A DNA stretch of 6,739 bases from JBGPYM01 sp041493205 (GTDB lineage Bacteria > Bacteroidota > Ignavibacteria > UBA10030 > UBA6906), in contig JBGPYM010000173.1 in NCBI GenBank assembly GCA_041493205.1, forward strand, positions 1-6,739, in the 5' to 3' direction. This document shows, one piece after another, positions 1 through 5,563 of this stretch. The stretch's first letter is position 1; every line of letters begins with the position of its first letter. The notes beneath the pieces are model-generated. The model made no database searches. It was given only the letters and a program-made list of their open reading frames with translations, and was not told where the DNA came from. The position numbers and the translations under genes are program-made.

Positions 1-428
1 CCCGGTACAAGCTGGCGGGACTCAATGAGAAGTTCATCCTGAAGCGCGTTGCCCGCGGGATCGTGCCGGAATCCATCATCAACCGGCCCAAGCAGCCGTA
101 CCGGGCCCCCGATGCCGTCAGCTTCGTGGAACCGGGTGCTCCCGCGTATGTCGCAGAACTTCTCTCGGAGGAGGCGTTGCGCGATGCCGGGATGTTCGAC
201 GTTGCCGCCGCACGGGCGCTCTACGCGAAATGCAGCGCGCGCGCAAAGGATCCCGCAGGGGAGGGCGTGTTCAGCAACTCGGACAACATGGGCCTGGTAG
301 GGATCCTCTCCGCGCAGCTTGTCCACCAGCAGCTCATCCGAAGACATGAACCGGGCGACAATGGACATATCAACTACAAGACGCTGATTGACCGCGTACC
401 GATCCAACAACTTTCGGGAACAGCATGA
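1..428 (+). CDS. asnB: AsnB-type asparagine synthase (glutamine-hydrolysing) / amidotransferase, C-terminal part
   Basis: Only the last 141 codons are in the window; the reading frame enters at base 3 and ends at TGA 426-428. The fragment is the tail of the ATP-pyrophosphatase synthetase domain. It contains LNEKFILKRVARGIVPESII followed by NRPKQPYRAP, and later SNSDNMGLVGILSAQLVHQQ, both hallmarks of the AsnB/COG0367 family. Full-length members are about 600-650 residues, with an N-terminal glutaminase domain that lies outside the window. The family forms an amide by adenylating a carboxylate and attacking it with ammonia from glutamine. Many polysaccharide-locus members probably amidate a sugar acid or a carrier-bound acid rather than free aspartate. 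The stop overlaps the ACP start (ATGA), so the two genes are probably translationally coupled. Family assignment is firm; the true substrate cannot be read from this fragment. Confidence 0.92.
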   Translation, partial: RYKLAGLNEKFILKRVARGIVPESIINRPKQPYRAPDAVSFVEPGAPAYVAELLSEEALRDAGMFDVAAARALYAKCSARAKDPAGEGVFSNSDNMGLVGILSAQLVHQQLIRRHEPGDNGHINYKTLIDRVPIQQLSGTA

Positions 429-676
429 CGCAGGAAGAAATACGCAGCAAAGTGCACCAATTCATCCGGAAGAATTTTCTGTTCGATGACACAACAACGC
501 TGATGGACGAACAGTCCCTGCTCGGATCGGGGGTGGTCGACTCCACCGGCATCCTTGAACTGATAAGCTTTCTGGAAGACACGTGCAGAATCAAGTTCGA
601 GGACAGCGAGCTGGTCGCCGACAATTTTGACACTGTCAACAGGATCGCTTCATTCGTCGCTACAAAACTCGGCTAA
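425..676 (+). CDS. Stand-alone acyl carrier protein
   Basis: A small acidic protein of 83 residues with the carrier-protein fold signature. The motif GVVDSTGILELISFLE places the likely 4'-phosphopantetheine attachment serine at Ser40 (D-S-T), at the start of helix II. The size is typical of ACPs. A holo-ACP holds an acyl or aminoacyl group as a thioester in the cytoplasm. DST replaces the DSL common in fatty-acid AcpP, and the gene lies between an asparagine synthase and an AMP-forming ligase. This suggests a dedicated carrier for a small pathway rather than the housekeeping fatty-acid ACP (inference). The ATG overlaps the asnB stop by four bases. GGGA at 416-419 is a possible ribosome binding site five bases upstream. 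No phosphopantetheinyl transferase is visible in the window. Confidence 0.92.
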   Translation: MTQEEIRSKVHQFIRKNFLFDDTTTLMDEQSLLGSGVVDSTGILELISFLEDTCRIKFEDSELVADNFDTVNRIASFVATKLG

Positions 677-692
677 CGGAAAGTCCGGCATC

Positions 693-2207
693 ATGTTGCT
701 CCACGACTACCTCATCAGATCTGCCTGTAACGCCCCGGAGAAGGTGGCGTTGGTAAGCGGGTCGGCACGGGTGACGTACCGTTCGTTGCGTGATTGCGCC
801 GGGTCGTTTGCCGCATACCTGGCCGGCAACGGGCTGCGGAGGGGGGACCGCGTTGGGATCTACATCGACAGCAGCCCCGAAACGGTTATTGCGATCTTCG
901 GTGTTTTTCAGGCCGGAGGCTGCATCGTCGTGGTGAATCCGGCCACGCCCGCCGAACGGCTCGGGTACATCCTGAACAATTGCAATGCGTCCTTTCTCGT
1001 CGCCTCGCCTGCAAAGGGGGCGACGGTGACCCAGGCGTTGTCGGGCTGCGATGTCCGGCCGAACATGGTCTGGGCCGCGGGAGACGCCCCGGCGGACAGC
1101 GGTGCAAGTTTCGAACGCATCATCGCGGAACATTTGCCGCCCCCGGCAGTGCGGCTCATCGATACTGATCTTGCCGCCATCATTTATACCTCGGGATCAA
1201 CCGGCAAGCCCAAAGGTGTCACCCACCTCCACCGGTCGATCATGACGGCGGTCGATGCCATTGCGGAGTACCTTGAGAACAACGGGGAGGATGTCATCCT
1301 CAACGTGCTCCCGCTCTCGTCAAGTTACGGACTCCTGCAGGTGCTGGTGACATTCCGTACCGGCGGCCGGGTGGTGCTGGAGAAGGGGCTCGGCTATCCG
1401 TATGAAATCATCAAACGCATGAAGGAGGAACGGGTGACCGGCATGGCCGGCGCGCCCACGATGTGGGCGATCCTCCTGAAACTTGAGGGACTGGAAAAAG
1501 AGGATTTCTCGCCGCTCCGGTATATCACCAACGCCGCCGCGGCGCTTCCGGTCAGCTTCGTGCCGCGACTGCGCAAGGTCTTCCCGAAGACGAAGATCTT
1601 CCTGATGCACGGATTGACCGAATGCCTGCGCACAACGTACCTTCCCCCCGATGAGGTGGAGACGCGCACGTCGTCGGTGGGCACCGGCATGACCAACGTG
1701 GAGCTCTGGGTGGAAGACGCCGACGGCCAGCGGCTCCCCCCGGAACACGTCGGCGAGATGATCGTGCGCGGGTCTACTCTGATGCAGGGGTACTGGAACG
1801 ATCCGGAAGGGACGGCCAAGGCGCTGATACCGGGCCCTTATCCGTGGGAAAAGGTGCTGCGGACACGCGATCTCTTCACCATGGACAAAGACGGGTATTT
1901 CCATTTTGTCGCCCGTTCCGATGAGCTCATCAAGAGCCGCGGCGAGAAGGTGAGCCCGATCGAGGTGGAGGACATCATTTATACGCTCGAACCGGTGCAG
2001 GAGGTACGGGTCATCGGCGTGCCGGATCCGGTTCTCGGGCAGGCAATCAAGGCCGAGATCGTTCTGAAGGAGGGGAAAAAACTCGAACTGCAGGAGGTCA
2101 AGGCCCACTGCCGGCGGTTTCTTGAGGATTTCAAGGTCCCGCAGGCGGTCGAGTTCGTGGCGTCGTTGCCCAAAACGCAGGGGGGGAAAATCAAGCGGAC
2201 CCAGTAG
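693..2207 (+). CDS. AMP-forming acyl-acid ligase (ANL superfamily)
   Basis: A 504-residue adenylate-forming enzyme, a normal length for the family. The P-loop YTSGSTGKPKG is at about 165-175 and HGLTE at about 306-310. The hinge region TRDLF...GYFHFVARSDELIKSRGEKVSP spans about 391-421. The C-terminal PKTQGGKIKR carries the likely catalytic Lys499, and the protein ends four residues later. Such enzymes activate a carboxylate with ATP and transfer it to CoA or a carrier-protein thiol. With an ACP gene 16 bases upstream, the ACP is a plausible acceptor (inference). The ATG at 693 is preferred because homology starts with MLLHDYLIRSA, it follows the ACP stop, and GGAAAG lies at 678-683. An in-frame start at 627 would lie inside the ACP gene and add 22 residues unlike the family. 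The acid used cannot be deduced. Similar ligases occur with asnB and ACP in exosortase-associated polysaccharide clusters. Confidence 0.93.
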   Translation: MLLHDYLIRSACNAPEKVALVSGSARVTYRSLRDCAGSFAAYLAGNGLRRGDRVGIYIDSSPETVIAIFGVFQAGGCIVVVNPATPAERLGYILNNCNASFLVASPAKGATVTQALSGCDVRPNMVWAAGDAPADSGASFERIIAEHLPPPAVRLIDTDLAAIIYTSGSTGKPKGVTHLHRSIMTAVDAIAEYLENNGEDVILNVLPLSSSYGLLQVLVTFRTGGRVVLEKGLGYPYEIIKRMKEERVTGMAGAPTMWAILLKLEGLEKEDFSPLRYITNAAAALPVSFVPRLRKVFPKTKIFLMHGLTECLRTTYLPPDEVETRTSSVGTGMTNVELWVEDADGQRLPPEHVGEMIVRGSTLMQGYWNDPEGTAKALIPGPYPWEKVLRTRDLFTMDKDGYFHFVARSDELIKSRGEKVSPIEVEDIIYTLEPVQEVRVIGVPDPVLGQAIKAEIVLKEGKKLELQEVKAHCRRFLEDFKVPQAVEFVASLPKTQGGKIKRTQ

Positions 2208-2215
2208 CCTGCCGG

Positions 2216-2785
2216 TCAGGCTCCGGGGCCGGGCACAGCGTCCTTCCGGCTGTAGAGGGATGGGAAGACGACCACCTGCATGTGCGGAACCTGCACCAGG
2301 GCGTTGTCCGGAACATCCTTGCTGACGACAGCGTTGGCTCCGATGCGTGCGTTGTTGCCGATTCTGATTTTCCCCGATACATTCGCCCCCGGGGCGATGT
2401 AGACGTTGTTCCCGATCACCGGTGCTCCGCGCCTGCGCCCTTCCCCCGCCAGGCCGATGGTGACATTATGGGACACGCTTACATTGTCGCCGATGACGGC
2501 TTCCGAGCCGACGAAGATCCCCCCGTAGTGGAAGATGAGGAAACCCTCGCCAATCTTCGTTTCAACATCGATCTGGATTCCCCATTTCGCCATCATGCGG
2601 TGATTGAGGTAGACGTAGAAGGGCTTGAGGAATATTTTCACCGCCAGCGGCTGGGTGAGGAGCCAGTGCCCGAACCGGAATATGACCACGGCATGGAGTC
2701 CCGGCGAACGATAGCAGGTGAGAATTTTTCGAAATCTGCTCCCCGTGGAGAGCTCATAGCGGCGAAGGACGTCTCGCTTTACCAT
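2216..2785 (-). CDS. Serine-acetyltransferase-like hexapeptide acetyltransferase, probably glycan-modifying
   Basis: A 189-residue protein with a left-handed beta-helix of hexapeptide repeats from about residue 69 to 165: KIGEGFLIFHYGGI, VGSEAVIGDNVSVSHNVTIG, PVIGNNVYIAPGANVSGKIR and IGANAVVSKDVPDNA. His86 in FHYGGI matches the catalytic His of CysE. The N-terminus (about 65 residues) is much shorter than the roughly 140-residue helical domain of true serine acetyltransferases. The position matching the CysE catalytic Asp (15 residues before the His) is Gln71. Proteins of this build are routinely annotated as serine O-acetyltransferase but cluster with polysaccharide genes, so acetyl transfer from acetyl-CoA to a sugar or glycan precursor is more likely than cysteine synthesis (inference). 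The gene is convergent with the ligase (8 bases between stops) and divergent from the beta-helix gene. No strong ribosome binding site was seen. Confidence 0.88.
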   Translation of the reverse strand: MVKRDVLRRYELSTGSRFRKILTCYRSPGLHAVVIFRFGHWLLTQPLAVKIFLKPFYVYLNHRMMAKWGIQIDVETKIGEGFLIFHYGGIFVGSEAVIGDNVSVSHNVTIGLAGEGRRRGAPVIGNNVYIAPGANVSGKIRIGNNARIGANAVVSKDVPDNALVQVPHMQVVVFPSLYSRKDAVPGPGA

Positions 2786-2844
2786 TGGGTGTGCGTATGG
2801 AATTCTGTGCCGGGAAATTGTTCACCAATGTAACGTGCGGGAAG
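2786..2844. promoter_or_regulatory. Divergent intergenic spacer, putative two-way promoter region
   Basis: This 59-base gap separates the divergent starts of the acetyltransferase (minus strand) and the first beta-helix gene (plus strand), so initiation signals for both are expected in it or just inside the flanking genes. I could not identify a convincing sigma-70 or Bacteroidota-type -7/-33 pair. It holds an imperfect inverted repeat, ATTGTTCACCAAT at 2817-2829, with ATTG/CAAT arms and one further matching pair. The role is inferred from gene orientation only. Confidence 0.35.
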
Positions 2845-4692
2845 ATGATTTACAAGAAGACAACTGTTCTTTCATTTCTTGTGCTTCTGCTTGTGCTGCG
2901 GGCGGGAGCGGCGGCGCAGTTCCACGTCACGCCGGGCGGGAGGGCGAACGGGAATGGCTCCCTCAACAATCCGTGGGACCTCCAGACCGCCCTCAATCAA
3001 CCGGCAGCCGTCCACCCGGGGGACACGATCTGGGTGCACGGGGGTCTGTACGCAGGGATTTTCCGGAGCTACCTGAACGGAACGCAGAACAGCCCGATCA
3101 TCGTCAGGCAGTACCCGGGTGATCGGGCCGTCCTGGATAATGTCAACGGCATCAACGACATCGGATTGACGCTGACAGGGAGCTACACCTGGTTCTGGGG
3201 GATGGAAGTCCGGAATACGTCGTCGGCGATCTGGAATGTCAGCGGCGTCGGGATGGGGGGACCGGGACAAAAGCTCATCAATATGGTCGTCCATGATAAT
3301 CTTTCGTCGGGGATTACCTCCTTTTCATCGGCTCCCGATGCGGAGGTGTATGGGTGCGTCGTCTATTTTAACGGGCGGGAAACGGAAGTTGCCGGACACG
3401 CCTACGGAATCTATACCCAGAATGATGCCGGCCGCGTGAAGACGTTTAAGGAAAACGTCATCGGGTACAACTGGTCGTACGGCGTCCATGCGTACACGGA
3501 AGGGAACCGGATCGACAATTTCCTGTGGGAAGGGAATGTCGTGTTCAACAGCGGGATTCTCTGGCGGGGAGTCCAGTTTGAGCGGAATTTCTTTATAGGG
3601 TCGACGACAGTCGTGGCCGACGCAAACACGTACCGCGCCAACCACTCGTATTACCCCGCGAGTCCTTCCGCCGGGGCCCGGAACACGTTTGGGTACACCG
3701 CCGGTACGAGCAACCTCGTAGTGACCGGAAACTGGTTTGTCGGCGGGGTCTTTGACGTATCGGGAGTTGATACGCTTGTCAGGGGGAATACGTTTTACCG
3801 GACGAGCGGGTTCAATAAGCCTGGTAACACCTATCTGACTTCACCGACAGGGACGAATGTGTTTGTCCGTCCAAATGTCTACGAGCCGGGACGGGCGAAT
3901 ATCGTCATCTATAACTGGGGCCGTGCGGCTTCGGTCAATGTGGATGTGTCGGGTGTCGGTCTGCAGCAGGGCGACAGCTACGAAGTGCGCGACGCGCTGA
4001 ACTGGACCGGTTCGCCGGTGGCGTCGGGTCAGTACACCGGAGGACTGATTTCGATCCCGATGTCCGGATTGAACCCGGCCACGCCCGTGGGGAGCCCTGC
4101 CATTGCGCCGGTCCATACGGCGCCGGAGTTCGGGACGTTTCTCATGCTCCCGCTCCGGTCGACCCCTACACTGCAGCCGTCCGGATCGTTCAATGCCTCC
4201 CCCGATACGCTCCCCTCGACGGGTGGTACGGTGACCCTTTCCTGGAATTCGCAGAATGCCAATGCGGCGAGTATCGACCGCGGAGTCGGTGTGGTCCCCG
4301 TGACCGGGACGGCCACGGCACCGGTGAGCGCCTCAGAGACTTTTACCCTGACGCTCACAGGCCCCGGGGGGACAGCAACGTACAGGGCAGCGGTCGTGGT
4401 ACGGGGGACCGGGGGTTCTCCCTCCCCGCGGGACTTTCAGCTCGAACAGAATTACCCGAACCCGTTCAACCCGAACACAAGGATCGTCTTCACACTACCG
4501 GCAACGTCCTCCGTCACGCTGAGCGTCCACGACATGCTCGGGCGGGAGGTGTCCCGGCTGATCACGGGGCGCCTTGGTCCGGGGACCTACACGGTCGATT
4601 TTTCCGGGAAAGGGCTGGCCAGCGGCGTCTACTTTTACACGATCAAGGCGGACAATTATGAAGAAGTGCGGAAGATGATCATTGAGCGGTAG
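2845..4692 (+). CDS. Secreted right-handed beta-helix protein with Ig-like domain and T9SS sorting tail
   Basis: A 615-residue exported protein of unknown activity. Residues 1-24 form a signal peptide (KK, a hydrophobic VLSFLVLLLVL core, then AAA before Gln25). Residues about 26-370 look like a pectate-lyase-type right-handed parallel beta-helix: HVTPGGRANG entry motif, PGDTIWVHGGLY, RQYPGDRAVLDN and many short turns with Asn and Gly. Residues about 362-437 form a beta-sandwich-like module (VNVDVSGVGL, SYEVRDALNW, then HTAPEFGTFLMLPL). Residues about 445-520 are an Ig-like domain (FNASPDTLPSTGGTVTLSWN ... LTLTGPGGTATY). Residues 531-615 are a T9SS sorting domain. The ATG at 2845 is preferred because the signal peptide begins there; upstream in-frame TTG 2785, GTG 2791 and ATG 2797 would add a non-signal-like extension. 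Beta-helix proteins include lyases, hydrolases, epimerases and binding proteins; I cannot assign one. The gene heads a probable operon and has a close paralogue at 5560. Confidence 0.9.
   Translation: MIYKKTTVLSFLVLLLVLRAGAAAQFHVTPGGRANGNGSLNNPWDLQTALNQPAAVHPGDTIWVHGGLYAGIFRSYLNGTQNSPIIVRQYPGDRAVLDNVNGINDIGLTLTGSYTWFWGMEVRNTSSAIWNVSGVGMGGPGQKLINMVVHDNLSSGITSFSSAPDAEVYGCVVYFNGRETEVAGHAYGIYTQNDAGRVKTFKENVIGYNWSYGVHAYTEGNRIDNFLWEGNVVFNSGILWRGVQFERNFFIGSTTVVADANTYRANHSYYPASPSAGARNTFGYTAGTSNLVVTGNWFVGGVFDVSGVDTLVRGNTFYRTSGFNKPGNTYLTSPTGTNVFVRPNVYEPGRANIVIYNWGRAASVNVDVSGVGLQQGDSYEVRDALNWTGSPVASGQYTGGLISIPMSGLNPATPVGSPAIAPVHTAPEFGTFLMLPLRSTPTLQPSGSFNASPDTLPSTGGTVTLSWNSQNANAASIDRGVGVVPVTGTATAPVSASETFTLTLTGPGGTATYRAAVVVRGTGGSPSPRDFQLEQNYPNPFNPNTRIVFTLPATSSVTLSVHDMLGREVSRLITGRLGPGTYTVDFSGKGLASGVYFYTIKADNYEEVRKMIIER
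2920..4023 (+). repeat. Direct repeat copy 1 (beta-helix coding region)
   Basis: This stretch encodes residues 26-393 of the first beta-helix protein and matches 5635-6738 codon for codon at a constant offset of 2715 bases. Exact DNA matches remain, such as GCCGGCCGCGTGAAGAC at 3427-3443, but silent differences are common, so the duplication is not recent. Confidence 0.85.
4435..4689 (+). other. T9SS type A C-terminal sorting domain
   Basis: This segment encodes the last 85 residues of the first beta-helix protein. It opens with FQLEQNYPNPFNPNTRIVF, continues with a VTLSVHDMLGREV strand and the GTYTVDFSGKGLASGVYFYTI block, and ends in a basic KMIIER tail. This is the standard Por-secretion/T9SS type A sorting domain, which directs export across the outer membrane and surface attachment or release. 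It implies the host has a type IX secretion system, although no T9SS gene is in the window. Confidence 0.93.
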
Positions 4693-4715
4693 CACGCACA
4701 CAGGACCAGAAAAGC

Positions 4716-4719
4716 GGAG
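4716..4719 (+). promoter_or_regulatory. Ribosome binding site that fixes the lipoprotein start
   Basis: GGAG lies seven bases before the ATG at 4727. No similar site serves the upstream in-frame TTG at 4682, so it supports the shorter 278-residue lipoprotein with an intact leader. Confidence 0.6.
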
Positions 4720-4726
4720 ACGCAGC

Positions 4727-5563
4727 ATGGAGACATTTCGGAGATTGCTCGGGACGGTGGCCGTCTGTGCTTGCATCGGCGGCGGATGTTCCGATCAACA
4801 TAACGGCGGAGAACAACAGATGGATGAAGCATCGCTGAAGCAAGACCTCGCATTGATCGCCGAACACCGGATCTTTTTCGGCCACCAGTCCGTGGGCGTA
4901 GATATCATGCAGGGCATCAGGGACCTGAAGGTGGTGGCGGGAACGACTGGCCCCAGGCTTGTCACGCTCGGTAAGGATGAACTCCCGCAGGGGAGTTTCT
5001 TTGCAGAGTCGCTGGTGGGGAAGAATTCGGAACCGGACTCAAAATGCGACGCCTTCGGGAAGATCGTCGGCACACTGGCGGCGGATTCGCTGGATATCGC
5101 TCTCCTCAAATTCTGCTATGTCGATATCAAGAAAAATACGGACGTTGCAAGGGTCTTCCGCACCTATGAGTCGACGATCGTAGATCTGCAGCGAAAATAT
5201 CCCGGGGTGACATTCGTCCACGTGACCGTGCCGGCGACGGAGCGGAATATCTGGTGGAGGAGGATGGTCAAGAAGATCCTCGGTCGGGAGGAGGAATGGG
5301 ATATCGCCAGCGTCAAACGGACAGAATTCAACAAGATGCTGATGGTGCGCTTTCAGGGGGAACCGGTTTTTGACCTTGAAGCAGTCGAATCCACGTACCC
5401 GGACGGCACGCGCAACAGATTTGAAGCAGGGGGGAAGGAGGCGTACTCGCTCGTCAGCGCGTACACGCGAGACGGGGGGCATCTGAATGAACAGGGGAGA
5501 AAGCTTGTTGCCCGGGAACTCGTGCGGAGGCTTGCCGCAATCATCCGCACGAGGTCTTCGTGA
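4727..5563 (+). CDS. Putative lipoprotein with SGNH-hydrolase-like motifs
   Basis: A 278-residue protein. The N-terminus METFRRLLGTVAVCACIGGGC is a basic, then hydrophobic leader ending at Cys21 in a loose lipobox, followed by a polar linker, so it is probably a membrane lipoprotein. The body starts with HRIFFGHQSVGVDIMQGI (Ser55 in GHQS), where SGNH/GDSL enzymes carry their nucleophile block. It ends with RDGGHLNEQGRKL (Asp249, His252), a good match to the DxxH block V. The middle has a LLKFCYVDI strand and VTFVHVTVP. A role as an esterase or acyl transferase on a glycan is possible, but the GDS motif is replaced and activity is unproven. The ATG at 4727 is chosen because GGAG at 4716-4719 lies seven bases upstream and the leader starts there; TTG at 4682 would lie inside the preceding gene. 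It sits 34 bases after the first beta-helix gene, and its stop overlaps the GTG start of the second. Confidence 0.8.
   Translation: METFRRLLGTVAVCACIGGGCSDQHNGGEQQMDEASLKQDLALIAEHRIFFGHQSVGVDIMQGIRDLKVVAGTTGPRLVTLGKDELPQGSFFAESLVGKNSEPDSKCDAFGKIVGTLAADSLDIALLKFCYVDIKKNTDVARVFRTYESTIVDLQRKYPGVTFVHVTVPATERNIWWRRMVKKILGREEEWDIASVKRTEFNKMLMVRFQGEPVFDLEAVESTYPDGTRNRFEAGGKEAYSLVSAYTRDGGHLNEQGRKLVARELVRRLAAIIRTRSS
5551..5554 (+). promoter_or_regulatory. Ribosome binding site for the GTG start of the second beta-helix gene
   Basis: GAGG lies five bases before the GTG at 5560, inside the end of the lipoprotein gene. Together with the GTGA stop/start overlap at 5560-5563 it supports translational coupling and a start that ATG-only gene finding would miss. 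Confidence 0.65.

Noticed and set aside
627..692. Upstream start for the AMP ligase
   Set aside because: It lies inside the ACP coding sequence and adds 22 residues that do not look like the family; ATG 693 fits better.
1320..2108. Long minus-strand open frame (262 codons) inside the ligase gene
   Set aside because: It is fully antisense to a clear AMP-ligase, is rich in Arg/His as expected for a GC-rich shadow frame, and shows no recognisable domain.
2208..2220. Small hairpin CCTG-N5-CAGG between the convergent genes as a terminator
   Set aside because: The stem is only four base pairs, there is no T-run on either strand, and it overlaps the acetyltransferase stop.
2282..2833. Plus-strand open frame of 183 codons opposite the acetyltransferase
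   Set aside because: The minus strand encodes an unmistakable hexapeptide acetyltransferase; the plus frame is its shadow.
2785..2844. Longer N-terminus for the first helix protein (TTG 2785, GTG 2791 or ATG 2797)
   Set aside because: These starts would place 16-20 extra residues before a well-formed signal peptide that begins at ATG 2845.
4435..4692. PEP-CTERM/exosortase sorting signal, considered because the asnB/ACP/ligase trio resembles exosortase clusters
   Set aside because: There is no PEP motif followed by a membrane helix and basic tail; the C-terminus is a clear T9SS type A domain.
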